A stretch of DNA of 64,000 nt from Amylostereum areolatum (lineage: Eukaryota > Basidiomycota > Agaricomycetes > Russulales > Stereaceae), in NCBI GenBank assembly GCA_012932865.1, contig SAXG01000053.1:62001-126000 (forward strand), read 5' to 3'. Under the pieces are notes generated by a model. The model saw only the letters and a list, made by a program, of their open reading frames with translations, searched no databases and was not told where the DNA came from. The position numbers and the translations under genes are program-made. Positions 10,955 through 23,500 of this stretch are shown one piece after another (positions within the stretch are counted from its first letter, which is position 1; every line of letters begins with the position of its first letter).

Positions 10955-12173
10955 CCTGGACTTGGACCCTCTCCTGCCAATCCATCCTCTTTTCTCTCTC
11001 TTTGGGTGACTTGGGTGATCTGCCAGTCGCTGGACCGATCCCTAACACTAGGACGATCTCCCCCACACCCACCTCACCACATCCCTTGCCGTCTTTACGA
11101 TGTTAAATCCCCCACCCTGGAACCACTCGATCAACCGATCTTCATCGCATTCAACCTCCAAACCTTCAACTCCAACCGCAACGCTCCCTTCCCTTGGCCT
11201 CGAGAAGACGCCATCACTGTCGATCGCCTACGCGCCCTTGAGCTCCTCTGCAAAGAGCACACCTGGAAAGTCCACGGTGCCAACTGCCGCATTTACGAGT
11301 GGCGCTGGAACCACGGTCTCGGTAGGCAGACAATCCTCTGCCTCTACGCTCGCGTTGTTGTGCGCTTCAATATAGATCAGAACCGCTTTGAGTTTTTGTC
11401 AGCAACGACTAGTGCGACAGCACCAAGTTACGACACAGCTGACTAGAAGATGAGGACGACAGAGGGGAGCCGATCAGACACGGCGACAGACGAGGGAAAG
11501 CAAGCAAAGTCGGTAGAATTGACTAGCTCGAGATAAGGAATATGTACAGCGAGAGCGAGCCTTATATACACAAGAGGAGAGAGACTTAGGTAAGCAACCA
11601 ATACACGGCGATCAGTAAGCAGACCAAGTATAAGTAAGCAGTCGTATGTAAAAGAGCACAGCATGAGTCAGTATCGTACAGCATGAGTCAAGAGAAAGGA
11701 GTCAGACCCGGACCAAGATGAGTCACGTGGGTCCGGGCGGGATATAGATGAGCCGGGTCCGGGCCAAGGTGGAGCCGGACCGGTGATAAGTCAATAAGTC
11801 CTAAAGCGTGTAACCGATGTAAAGTAAAAAGAAAATTATAGACCGTTCATGACAGTTTTCCATCCACTCCCCCACCTGGCACACCTGTTCCAACACACAT
11901 CTGCCACCATCACTTGTCCATCAAAGCTTCCCCACCATCTATGACTTTGCCCTCCCTACGCCCGAATCTACTCCGCCACCACCTCTTCGTTGAAAGATCA
12001 CCAGCCGCAAGGGGATCACTCGTGCACACAACGAATGTGTCACATCCCTCCGCAACGCACTTGCAGTTCCCCTACCCCCCTCTACCCCAGGCTCTCTAGC
12101 TGTTCAAAGTCCCCATCAGTCCCCTGCAGCTCCTGTTAACCCTCTTCCCCCATATCAACCGCCTGCAACCACC
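10955..12173 (+). other. Gypsy-4 leader: in-frame, start-less pre-gag reading frame
   Basis: Without the inserted solo LTR this is about 760 bases. One frame encodes a protein-like stretch (WKVHGANCRIYEWRWNHGLG..., then NRFEF at the insertion) and runs in phase into gag, with a single TGA at 11991-11993. It aligns by eye with the leaders of Gypsy-2 and Gypsy-5 at the protein level. Three ATGs occur (11100, 11941, 12035); the first lies where Gypsy-2 and Gypsy-5 have ACG, so it probably arose by CpG decay. Confidence 0.6.
11397..11854 (-). repeat. Solo LTR-A with TSD GTTTT
   Basis: 458 bp, same family as the Gypsy-3 LTRs. Flanked by GTTTT at 11392-11396 and 11855-11859, so it is a genuine insertion that lost its internal part by LTR-LTR recombination. 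Orientation is taken from Gypsy-3, whose LTR reads TGTCATGAACGG on its coding strand. It interrupts the Gypsy-4 pre-gag frame directly after NRFEF. Confidence 0.92.
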
Positions 12174-13208
12174 ATGTCTCAACCAGCCTCGACCACCCCT
12201 ACCCCCTCCACCGGAGAGATAGGCGTTAAGCCTAAGCCATTCACCGGCGATCGCAAAGAGTCGTGTCGCTTCAAAAATGCCGTCCGCATGTTCCTTAGGG
12301 CAAACAGCAAGAAATACGCAAGCGACGATGACCAGATACAGCTGATGCTTTCCCTGATGGAAGGCTCAGTCGCCGGTGTATGGGCAGAGCTGCGCCAGGA
12401 GGAGATCCTCGATGCTGAGGATAACAAGCCAGCGGGTACGACCACTCATACAAAGTGGCTCACCCTCAAGGAGGTCCTCGCCCAGTTCGACAAGGACTTC
12501 AAGCAGTTTGACGAGACCATCACCTCTCAGAATGCCCTTGCAGACCTCAGGCAGGGCGACCGCCCCGTGCAGCAGTACATCACTGAATTCGAGTCCCTCC
12601 TCCCACGCTCAGGATTCCAAGGCGAGTCTGTTCTCTACTTCTTCAAAGAAGGATTGAATAGTGGCCTTCACAAGGAATGCGAGAGGACTTGGCTGCTCCC
12701 TACCACTATTGACGACTGGAAGGTTCATGCATGTGCGCTCAATGAAGCCTTTCTCCGCAACCGCCGGCTCGCATCGCCTGCAGACTGGAAGCAGAAGACC
12801 TCGTCATCGACCACTAGCGCACGACCCTCATCCTCCACCAGCAGTGGACCACGCGTTGGAGCAGTCAGCACCCAAGGAGGGCGTCCAGGACGTCTCACTG
12901 ATGCTGAGCGCGAGCGCCTGCGCAAGGAAGGTGGTTGTTTCTTCTGTCGCCAACCAGGTCACATGCTGCACGACTGCCCGAATAAGGACTCGAGCAGTGG
13001 AAGACGTGTAGGAGCGTTGGAAACTGACTCAAACTCAGGAGTACCCTCCGTGCATGCTCCCTCGTCCCCTCAAGCGGCAATAGCCTCAAATGCGGATCCA
13101 GTCAAGGAGATGTCGGTCCTGATCAACAAGATGAAGAAGTTGGGCAAGGAGGAGCGTGAGGAGGCCACGGCAATGTTGAAGGATCTTGCTGGTGGTTTGG
13201 ATTTTTAG
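12174..13208 (+). CDS. gag: Gypsy-4 Gag
   Basis: 344 residues with an intact frame. The start at 12174 (ATGTCTCAACC) follows the AUG-poor leader. Residues about 15-185 form a retrotransposon gag domain (KPKPFTGDRKES..., LADLRQGDRPVQQYITEFE). A CCHC zinc knuckle CFFCRQPGHMLHDC sits near residue 260, and the last ~40 residues are a charged helix (INKMKKLGKEEREEATAM). The gene ends GAT TTT TAG, the slippery-looking T5 plus stop shared with the other gypsy copies; pol follows in the -1 frame. Gag would assemble the particle and bind element RNA. It is the only undamaged protein of this element. Confidence 0.9.
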   Translation: MSQPASTTPTPSTGEIGVKPKPFTGDRKESCRFKNAVRMFLRANSKKYASDDDQIQLMLSLMEGSVAGVWAELRQEEILDAEDNKPAGTTTHTKWLTLKEVLAQFDKDFKQFDETITSQNALADLRQGDRPVQQYITEFESLLPRSGFQGESVLYFFKEGLNSGLHKECERTWLLPTTIDDWKVHACALNEAFLRNRRLASPADWKQKTSSSTTSARPSSSTSSGPRVGAVSTQGGRPGRLTDAERERLRKEGGCFFCRQPGHMLHDCPNKDSSSGRRVGALETDSNSGVPSVHAPSSPQAAIASNADPVKEMSVLINKMKKLGKEEREEATAMLKDLAGGLDF

Positions 13209-15977
13209 AACGCCCCCCAGTCGTGTCGTCTGTGGGTGGCAAAGGTTTTTCTATGGCATTGTCAAATCGTTTCTCTGTACTATCATCCATGCAATCCAGT
13301 GAGCGTGTTCTTCCAACCTGCTTGAAACTGTCAACGGTCACGAAGAATAGGCACACGCCCTCAATATTGCTGGATGTCAAACTGATTGGACGAGTCACTG
13401 GAAGAAAAATCGACGCTGAAGCACTGCTAGATAGCGGTGCTGAAGGCATTATAATTAACCAAAGATTTGCAGAAAAGAAAGGGCTCTCGTTAGATACCCT
13501 CGACCGCCCGTTCCCTGTCCGCAATGTAGATGGGACGGAGAACATAATGGGATGGGTACATCATTCGACTACCCAGCGTGTTCGCATCTACATGCAATCC
13601 ACAGAATTGTATCATGAAGAAACAGCCGAATTCTTTGTCATGGACATCGGTGATCATGACATGATCCTAGGAACCGACTGGTTGAAGGAGCATAACCTAG
13701 AAATTAACTGGGATGGAGAAGAAGTCAACATGACACGCTGCCCACCCACTTGCGTCCTACACAAACCTCCGGTCAAGAAGCTTCGCATCAAACCTGAACA
13801 TCGGTCTGGGCCACAACCACCCATCAATGTCGTTGAAGCTGACGAGGTTGAAGTCGAAGAACCTCGTGTCCACACGGTGACCAACCACCCAAGCAACACG
13901 AAGTACGCGATCCCTGCCCACCGTGTACAGCATGCTCATGTTCGTTCTCCCCACCGTACACCTTCAGGCGCAAAGTGGTTCACAGAAGATGACGATGAGC
14001 AGTCGGACGTTGTCCTGGCTTCATGGACCCAAGACGGCCTACGTGCTGTGGGAATCGTAAAGGAAGTCACCCTTGAACAACTAGCACGAGAAGAACAGTC
14101 CAACAACCTCGCCATACGTGCCACCTTCACCAAGGCGCAACAGCTTGCGGAACAGGCGGCTGATGTCAAGACGAAAATGTTTGAAGACATGGTCCCTGAG
14201 CAATATCGCTCATTCAAGTCGGTGTTCGACAAAGCTACGTCTGAACGTCTACCTGAGCGACATCCCTGGGACCATGCTATTGACCTGAAACCAGATTTCC
14301 AACCAAAGGCTTACAAGGTGTATCCTCTGACCCCGTCCGAGCAGCAAGAGCTGGACAGCTTCCTCGATGAACATGTCAAGAAGGGGTACATTCACCCGTC
14401 GAAATCATCCATGGCGAGTCCTTTCTTCTTTGTCTAGAAAAAGGATGGGAAGCTTCGTCCTGTACAGGACTATCGAGCGTTGAATAAAGGCACTGTCAAG
14501 AACGAATACCCGCTCCCACTCATCTCTGAGCTTGTCGACAAACTCAAGGGTGCCAAGGTCTTCTCTAAGATGGATGTCCGCTGGGGATACAACAATGTCC
14601 GTATCAAGGAAGGGGACGAGTGGAAGGCCGCTTTCAAAACAAACCACGGGCTGTACGATCCTCTGGTGATGTTCTTTGGCCTTATGAATTCCCCTGCAAC
14701 ATTCCAGGCAATGATGAATGAACTTTTCAAGGATCTCATCGACAGTGGCAAGGTCATCATTTACATGGACGACATCCTTGTCTTCACAGAGACACTCGAA
14801 GAACACCGTGAACTGATGATGCAGGTGCTGCAACACCTGAAGGACAATGACCTCTTCCTCAAGCCAGAGAAATGTGTCTTTGAACAGGATTCTGTTGAGT
14901 ACCTCGGCTTGATTATCTTGCACGACCAGATTGCTATGGACCCTGTCAAGGTAGCAGGCATTACGGAGTGGCCCACCCCTCGTAACGTCAAGGATGTCCA
15001 GTCATTCCTCGGGTTTGGAAACTTCTACCGTCGCTTCATCAAGGACTTCTCCAAGGTTGCACGCCCCCTGTTTGAACTGACCAAAAAGGACCATCCATGG
15101 AACTGGAATGCAGAGTGTCAAGGCACCTTCGCTGCCCTCAAAGCTGCGTTCACCTCATCCCCTATCCTGATTCTTCCTGACCCGTCGAAACCGTACTTGG
15201 TAGAAGTTGATGCCTCAGAATTCGCAACCGGAGGCATCCTCTCGCAACGCGGCCAAGATGGTCACCTCCATCCTGTTGCCTACCTGTCCAAGTCGCTTAC
15301 TGAGCCGGAACGCAACTACGACATCTACGACAAGGAACTGCTGGCAATTATTCGGGCACTTGAAGCTTGGCGGCACTATTTGGAAGGCGCAACTCATCCA
15401 GTCGAGATTTGGACAGACCACAAGAACCTGGAGTACTTCAAGGAAGCACAAAAGCTGAGTCGTCGGCAGGCCCGCTGGGCGTTATTCCTCACGCGCTTCG
15501 ATTTCACACTAACACACAAGCCGGGCCTTCACCATCGACCAGATCCATTGTCCAGATGCCCTGATCTTAAAGAGGGGGTTGAGAACGACAACAAGGAACG
15601 TGTCCTCCTGGATCCCAAGTACTTCCGTATCCACGCTACTTGGTCGCGCACTGTAACCACCATAGGTGACGCTGACCTACGCCGACGCATCCGAGATGCG
15701 CGCACCAAAGACGCTGAAGTTGTACAAGCCATGGATGCTATCCTTCGCAACGGGCCATGATCGCTTGTTAAGGACCTTCAAGAATGGAACCTGGAAGATT
15801 GGATGATTCTGTGCAGAGGGAAGGTCTATGTACCTGCAGACATCGAGCTACGTCGTGACATTGTCAAGTCATTCCATGACTCACCAATGGCAGGACATCC
15901 AGGTCGCCACAAGACGTATGAACTCCTCAGCCGAGAATACTGGTGGCCAGGGATGTCGGTCTTTGTACGCAACTATG
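13205..15977 (+). pseudogene. pol: Gypsy-4 pol, two nonsense codons, truncated in integrase
   Basis: The -1 frame relative to gag runs through protease (ALLDSGAEG), RT (YMDD in IIYMDDILVF), and RNase H (DASEFATGG, DKELLAIIRALE, TDHKNLEYF), into the integrase HHCC domain (GHPGRHKTYELL, WWPGMSVFVRNY), where the element ends. TAG at 14435-14437 replaces a lysine in FFFV-KKDGK, and TGA at 15758-15760 replaces an arginine after RNGP (CGA in relatives). Both stops are in frame, with no shift. Integrase core and chromodomain are absent. Confidence 0.92.
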
Positions 15978-16400
15978 TGTCAGAAACGCAGTTTATGAGA
16001 CCGATGGAACCGCCTAAGTCGCGACGATGGGAGGAGCAAGAGAGAACAGATGGATTCGAGAGTGTCAGGCCTAGGGTAGTGCAACGTGCGCTACAGTACC
16101 GTATGACGAGATGGACAGTCTAGGGAAAAGGGAAGAGAAACACTGTCCTTATATACAAGTGGGAACGATGGTGCGATGCGATGCAATAGTGGTGCGAGCG
16201 GGGAGAACAATAAGAAAGGAGTTATGGGGTGGAGAACAAAGGTCCGGAGCAATGATGTCATAGATAAGAATGCGGAACCCCGCTTGGAAGTCCGGGCAAT
16301 GACGTCGTTGAAGCATGTGATGCAAGGGAAAGTCATGTGCCGTGACACGTCGCGTGTACGAGGTCTGCAAATGAAGAGAGAAATGGAGCGATCCGTGACA
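15978..16400 (-). repeat. LTR-B, 3' LTR of Gypsy-2
   Basis: 423 bp. On the minus strand it starts TGTCACGGATCG, preceded by the polypurine tract AAAGGGGGGGTAA (about 16401-16413), and ends TTTCTGACA. Its left edge abuts the truncated Gypsy-4 integrase. Confidence 0.95.
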
Positions 16401-19400
16401 TTACCCCCCCTTTAAGACGCGCTTTCGCCTGGAGCGCAATGTCATCTGCAAGGGTAGATGCAAGAAAATCGTCAAAGGAGATGCCGAGGGAACGCACAGG
16501 GGGGGGCGCTTTTGGATGGTGTTTGTGGAAGGTGTCGATCATGTCGGTGACCTTTGAGAGCGAGGAGCGAGGGAGCCAGGTATTCTCGGAGTCAGGATAG
16601 CCTGCCCACTTGACGAGGTATTGTATGCCTTTCTTGTTACGGGTCGGCTTCGAGTCGATGATGTCTTCAACGTCATATTCTTCTTCGTCATCAACAAGGT
16701 CAGGCGGCGGTTGTTCATAGTTTGGACCATGTGCCGTTGTCTCCTTGTACGCGGTGAGCAGCAAAGCATGGAAGACTGGGTGGATTCTCCACGTCTTCGG
16801 CAGCTTCAGGCGGTAGTTCACTGGGCTAATGACGTCAACGATCTTGAAGGGTCCAAATCGTTTGGCAGCAAGCTTAGCTTTCGGCCTCGTCGTCTTCAGG
16901 TTTTTGCCTTCGAGCCAGACCTTGTCTCCGACGGCGAACAGTGTTGATTTGCTGATCGTGTCACCATTGTAGTGCTTCATTAAGTCAGATGCGAGGGCAA
17001 GGCTGGCTTTGATCTCCTGTCGGACTTCTTCAAGTTGACGGAGGCGTTCTTCAACTGCAGGGACCTTTGAGGACGGGTTTACGGATGGGTACATCTTGGG
17101 GAGGAAGCCGTAGAGGACTTCAAAGGGAGCCTTTCCAGTAGCTGCATGGGTGCGGGAGTTGTGAGAAAACTCGAAGAAGGGCAACCACTTCACCCAGTCA
17201 TCCTGACGGTAGTTGCAGAATACTCGCAGGAACTGCTCAAGGTTCTGGTTCTCGTGTTCGGTCTGGCCGTCTGTCTGTGGGTGATACGCTGTGCTAAGGG
17301 CAGACTTGATCCCGAGCTTCTCATTGAGTGTACGCATTACCTGCCCAGCAAATTGGGGTCCACAATCCGAGATGATCTTGTCCGCTAAGCCGTAGTGTCG
17401 GTATACCTTATCGAAGAGAATGTCGGCCGTGCCATCGCTGGTGATCTTCGTTGTACATGGGGTGGTAACCACCATCTTGGTGAGGCGATCGACCACGACA
17501 TTGACGGCATTATAGCCTTTGCAGTCAGGGAGCTCGACAATGAAGTCGGTAGAGATGACGCCAAATGGTCGATCAGGTACTTCGTTCGGGATCATGTCGA
17601 CGTGGGGTCGGCTGCTCTGCGTCTTTGTCGACTGGCAGGTTGCACATCCTGCTACAAAGTTGCGGACAAAGACAGACATGCCAGGCCACCAATATTCACG
17701 ACTCACAAGTTCGTTAGTCTTGAAGCGACCAGGGTGTCCAGCCAGGGGCGATTCATGGTACATTTTGACAATGTCGCGTCGCAACTCGTCATCTGCAGGG
17801 ACATATACCTTTCCTCTAAACAGGACCAGGCCTTCTTCGTAGTTCCACTCTTGAAGGTTCTTGACGAGTGTACGTGGTCCGTTTCGTAAGATGGCGTCCA
17901 GGGCTTGAACGACCTCGATGTCCTTGGTTTTGCAGTCGCGGATACGTCGTCGGAGTTCGACATCACCGAGGGAGGTTACTGCTCCTGGCCTTGTTGCGCG
18001 TACTTGGAAGTACTTGGGGTCAAGCAAGACGCGCTCCCTGTTGTCATTTTCAACACCATCCTTGTGATCGGGTCGTCGAGACATTGGGTCCGGGCGATGG
18101 GATACTCCTGGTTTGTGAACGAGCGAGAAGTCAAATCGAGTGAGGAAGAGAGCCCAACGTGCCTGTCGGCGGCTCAGCTTCTGTGCCGTCTTGAAGTGCT
18201 CCAGGTTCTTGTGATCTGTCCAGATTTCGACGGTGTCGGGGGCGCCTTCAAGGTAGTGGCGCCAGGCTTCAAGCGCACGGATGATCGCAAGTAGCTCCTT
18301 GTCGTAGATGTCGTAGTTCCGTTCCAGTTCCGATAGGGCCTTGGACAGATATGCCACTGGATGCCAGTGACTGTCTTCACCTTTCTGTGAGAGTATACCT
18401 CCAGTAGCAAAGTCCGAGGCATCGACTTCAACGAGGTAAGGCTTCTTTGGGTCAGGCATGACCAAGACGGGGGAGGAAGTAAACACAGCTTTCAGTGCGT
18501 CAAACACAGTTTGGCAGTCCGTCGACAAGTCCCATGTGCAGTCCTTCTTTGTCAGGTCAAATAGGGGTCGTGCAACCTTGGAGAAGTCCTTGATGAAACG
18601 TCGGTAGAAGTTGCCAAAGCCGAGGAAGGATTGCACATCTTTGACCGTTCGTGGTGTCGGCCAGTCCTGAATACCTGCTACCTTGACGGGGTCCATAGCG
18701 ATCTTGTCGTGCGAGATGATGATTCCGAGGTATTCGACAGAGTCTTGCTCAAAGACGCATTTCTCCGGTTTGAGGAAGAGGTTGTTGTCTTGCAAACATT
18801 GCAGAACCTGCCGCACTATGGCACGGTGTTTGTCCATGGTGCGAGTGAACACCAAGATGTTGTCCATGTAGATAATGATCTTGCCCGAGTCAATGAGATC
18901 CTTGAACAGTTCATTCATCATTGCCTGAAACGTTGCAGGGGAGTTCATAAGTCCAAAAAACATCACTGTAGGTTCAAAGAGACCGCGATTCGTCTTGAGC
19001 GCAGCCTTCCACTCGTCGCCTTCCTTGATGCGGACGTTGTTGTAGCCCCAGCGAACATCCATCTTTGAGAAGATCTTTGCACCTTTGAGACGGTCGACAA
19101 TTTCAGAGATCAGTGGCAAGGGGTATTCATTCTTGACAGTGCCCTTGTTTAATTCTCGATAGTCCTGTACGGGACGCAGCTTTCCATCCTTTTTCTTCAC
19201 AAAGAAGAACGGACTCGCCTGAGGTGACTTCGATGGGCGGATATAGCCCTTCTTCAGGTGGTCATCGAGGAAGGTGTCGAGTTCGATCTGCTCGGAAGGT
19301 GAGAGGGGGTAGATTTTGCACGGTTTGGGTTCAAAGCCGTCTTTCATGTCGATAGCATGGTCCCATGGTCGTCGGTCAGGAAGTCGCTCGGAGGTTTTCT

Positions 19401-20095
19401 TGTCGAATACAGACGCGAAGTCATGGTACAGAGGGGGGACTAAGTCTTCGAAGGTTTGTGGGCATGCGTTCTCTTTGGAATGCTCTGCAAGCTCCTGCGC
19501 TTTTGTAAAGCCTGCGCGGATGGGTACTGCATCTGGATTAGGACCATCGGTTTCAGGGAGGATTCCAGCGCGGCGTAGTCCATTGATCTCCCAGTCTCGG
19601 AATACCATGGGCCGCTCGTCGTCATCCTCAGTGAAGAGTCGTGTAGGTAGAGGGGAGTGATGGACCGTGCAAACGCGAACACCTTTGACTCTGCGTGCAG
19701 GAATAACATAAGTGGGGACTGGGGTCCAGGACACATACGTCGGCTCTGGGAAGGGGTCGTCCAGAACGAGAGGTGTCCTTGGGGTTTTACCTGCTTCAAC
19801 CTTACGCTGTGACTGGACCGATGATGGTTTCTGTGGCTTGGTTGCGAGGTTCATCACAGGAGGTTTGGACAGAGTGCACGAGGGAGGGCAGCGGAGCATG
19901 TCAACACGGTCTCATTGCCAGTCTATGGTGGGATTGTGCTCGTCAAGCCAGTCTGTTCCAAGGATCATGTCATGATTGCCGATGTCGGTGATGAAGAACT
20001 CAGCTTCTTCCTCATGGTACGCCTTTGAATCTTGCGAGTATATCCGGATCCGCTGGGTCGTTGTGTCACGTACCTAGCCCATGATGTTCTCGGTG
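16333..20095 (-). pseudogene. pol: Gypsy-2 pol, main part (protease C-term, RT, RNase H, integrase, chromodomain)
   Basis: A long open stretch (16333-19899, 1188 codons) contains RT, RNase H, integrase with HHCC (GCATCQSTKTQ) and the DD35E core region, and a C-terminal chromodomain (DVEDIIDSKPT...YLVKWAGYPDSENTW). The RT active site reads YMDN instead of YMDD, so a catalytic aspartate is lost; the integrase has ISDCGPQF where relatives have ISDRGPQF. Upstream of 19899 the frame continues into the protease but has TGA (19912-19914, CGA in Gypsy-5) and TAG (20074-20076, TGG in Gypsy-5). The last ~23 codons lie inside the LTR. The N-terminus of Pol continues beyond the inserted block at 30741. 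Confidence 0.93.
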
Positions 20096-20552
20096 TGTCA
20101 GCAACGACTAGTGCGACAGCACCAAGTTACGACAAAGCTGACAGAGGAAGAGGACGACAGAGGGGAGCCGATCAGACACGGCGACAGACAAGGGAAAGCA
20201 AGCAAAGTCGGTAGAATTGACTAGCTCGAGATAAGGAATATGTACAGCGAGAGCGAGCCTTATATACACAAGAGGAGAGAGACTTAGGTAAGCAACCAAT
20301 ACACGGCGATCAGTAAGCAGACCAAGTATAAGTAAGCAGTCGTATGTAAAAGAGCACAGCATGAGTCAGTATCGTACAGCATGAGTCAAGAGAAAGGAGT
20401 CAGACCCGGACCAAGATGAGTCACGTGGGTCCGGGCGGGATATAGATGAGCCGGGTCCGGGCCAAGGTGGAGCCGGACCGGTGATAAGTCGATAAGTCCT
20501 AAAGCGTGTAACCGATGTAAAGTAAAAAGAAAATTATAGACCGTTCATGACA
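20096..20552 (-). repeat. LTR-A, 3' LTR of Gypsy-3
   Basis: 457 bp. On the minus strand it starts TGTCATGAACGG, directly after the purine-rich AAGGAAGGGGTGA, and ends CGTTGCTGACA. Left-hand flank CGGTG is one half of a TSD. The pol stop codon lies inside its first bases. Confidence 0.95.
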
Positions 20553-23500
20553 TCACCCCTTCCTTAGATTCGACGTCCTCGTCGTAATCAGATCCAGTTT
20601 CTTCCTCCGACAGGAGTTTCCAACGATTAAGGCGTGCAGGTTTCGGGGCACCCGGATGTTCACGGTGGAAGTCGTCAATGCGTTTCTTGGCATTCTGGAG
20701 ATTGGTGAGAGGCTCCCAAGTATTGTCATTGTCTGGGTAGCCTTTCCATTTGACGAGGTACTTGAAGCCGCGACCAACCTTCTTGGAGTCTATAATCTTT
20801 TCGACCTCATAGACTTCCTCTCCTTGGACTAACTCTGGTGGTGGAGGTGTAGGTGCTTTCTGATTGTCAAAGGCGGGACCGTTGTGTGGAGATAGGAGGG
20901 ACTCGTTGAAGACCGGATGTTTTCGTGACCAGGATGTAGGGAGGCGAAGCTTGTAAGCCGATGCTCCGACTTTTTCCAGGATTTCGAAAGGACCAAAGCG
21001 CTTGTCATCTAGCTTTTGCATAGGACGTGCCGTTTTGATTATGGTTTGGCCATCTCTGGTCTTGGCTTCCAGCCAGACGAAGTCGCCAATTTTGTAATCT
21101 ATTGGTTCGTCCTTCTTGCGATCGTAAAAGCGCTTTTGATCGTCCTGTGCTGCTTTTAGCGCAGAGCGGGCTTCCTCATAGATGTCTCGCATGCGTTGTG
21201 CAAACTCGTTCGCCGATGGGTTGTCTGTCTCACGTCGAGGGTTTGTCCCCAGGTAGAGTTCCCGACCATAGTTGGCAAAGTTGGGAGACATCCCAATCGA
21301 ACTATGGACCATGTTGTTGAGTGCAGTCATGGCAAGTGGGAGGTAACGTGTCCAATTGTCCTGTCATTGATTGACGAAGATGCGAAGGTAGTTTTCCATG
21401 GTCATGTTGGAGCGTTCGGTCTGTCCGTCCGTCTGAGGGTGATACGCCGTGGACGGGTTCCCTTCAATGCCTAACAGTTGGAACAATGCCGTGGTGAATT
21501 TGGAGACAAACACGCTGCCACGGTCGCTGACGATCTTTCTAGGAATTCCATGATGGGGGACCACCTTGCGTAGGTACTCGAAGGCGAGTTCGTCCTCCGT
21601 TAGGTCTTTGGTCGTGGCCCAGAATACAACCTGCTTGGTACCCATGCAGTTCACATTGCAGATGGCGTCTTTTCCATCCGAGACTGGGAGCGGCATGACA
21701 AAGTCGATGGATACATGCTCCCAAGGCGCTTGTGGCGGGTCATGTGGGTGGAGTGGAGCGGCAATGCGATCATGTCTAATCTTGGTACGTTGGCAGGTCT
21801 CACATCCTTCAACATATTTCCGGACATCGTCTCTAATGGCAGGCCACCAGTAGTTGCGCGTGATGAGCTCATGGGTCTTGTATCGTCCTGGGTGACCGAC
21901 AAGCGGGCCGTCATGATGAGCTTGGATGATGTCTGCACGGAGTCCTTTGTCTCTTGGGACATAGAGTCTGTGTTGCCAGGTGATCGTTCCATCTGCGTGT
22001 TCCAGCCATCCCTTCACTTTGAGTGCTAAGGCGCGTTCTACTGCATGGTCTCGGAGTAAGGTAGCCTCCTGAATCCGCTCAATGAAGACATTGTCATGTC
22101 CATTGGTTATAATTCCTGCATGGTTGAGGGCGCGAAAGAGTTCTGGTTTCAGGAGGACGATGTTTTCATTGTCTTTCTCCCCCTTCTCAAGGCCCGCTAG
22201 TTGGGAAATAGCATCGGGTTTACCCATTGTTTTGCCAGGCTTGTGGAGTAGCGTACAATGATACTCTTGTAGCTCCGTTAACCATCGTGCTTGTCTCCGA
22301 TTTAGCTTCTGCGCCTTGCGGAAGTACGTGAGATTGCGATGATCCGACCAGATTTCAAACTCCTGTCGTGCCCCCATGAGGTATTGTCTCCATTCCTCTA
22401 GCGCCGTCATGATAGCCAGTAATTCCTTGTCATAAATCTCATAGTTCCTCTCAGCTTCGCTGAGGGACTTTGAGAGGAAGGCGACCGGGTGCCATTTGCC
22501 ATTGTCCTGTTGTTGCGAAAGTACCGCGCCCGTGGCATAGTCAGAGGAGTCCGCCTCGACACGGAACTGTCCATCGTCTGTAGGGATTGCTAGAACTGGC
22601 TGCGATGTTATACGTCGCTTGAGTTCCTCAAAAGCCTCCTGCTGTGGGGTGTCCCAGACCCATTCCGTCTTCCCAGTGAGTCTAGTCATTGGGTGAGCAA
22701 TGCCACTGAAGTCCTTGATAAAGCGACGGTAGAAGTTGCAAAAGCCCAAAAATGATTGAAGTTGTTTCTTCGTTTTGGGGGCTGGCCAATTGGTGATTGC
22801 CGCGACCTTTGCTGGATCCATGCGAACCCTTCCTCCGCCGACAATCATGCCTAGGTATTCGATTTCTGCCTTCTCAAACTCGCACTTTTCTGGCTTCAGA
22901 TAGAGTTTGTTTTCTCGCAGGATCCGAAGGACCTCCTTGACTATTCGACGATGTTCTTCTAGCGTATGTGTGAAGATGAGGATGTCGTCCAAATAGACGA
23001 CCACGACTCCTTGGTGGATCAAGTCTTTGAACAGGTCATTCATCATGGCTTGGAACGTAGACGGGGAGTTGGTGAGTCCAAAGAACATGACCGTAGGCTC
23101 GTAGAGACCTTTGTTCGTGCGGAATGCAGCTTTCCACTCGTCCCCTTCTTTAATCCGAACATTGTTGTACCCCCATCGGACATCGAGCTTGGTAAAGTGC
23201 CGTGCTCCTTTAAGTTTGTCAACCAACTCTTGGATGAGCGGGAGCGGGTAACGGTTCGTTATTGTCATCTCATTGAGCTTTCGATAGTCCTGCACAGGAC
23301 GTAGCGAGCCGTCTTTTTTCTTGATGAAGAAGAATGGGGAGGCCATGGGTGATTTGGACGGTTGGATCCGGCCAGATCTCAGGTTCTCTTCCAGAAAGGC
23401 GTCCAGTTGCTTCTGCTCGTCCAATGTGAGGGGGTAAACTTTGCAATCAACCGGTTTGAAGTTAGGAGTGAGCTCAATGGCGTGGTCCCATGGGCGTCGC

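Larger units (their letters stand above)
10678..15977 (+). mobile_element. Gypsy-4: Ty3/gypsy element truncated in integrase
   Basis: 5' LTR-C (10678-10954), AUG-poor leader, gag (12174-13208), then protease-RT-RNase H-start of integrase. The element stops abruptly at 15977 inside the integrase zinc-binding domain, where the minus-strand LTR of Gypsy-2 begins; its 3' end is missing. A solo LTR-A (11397-11854) has inserted in the leader. Two pol nonsense codons show it is dead. Confidence 0.9.

Noticed and set aside
16621..19068. Several 100-165 codon frames on the strand opposite Gypsy-2 pol
   Set aside because: The same antisense frames recur opposite pol in Gypsy-5 and Gypsy-6; they are shadows of the conserved coding strand.
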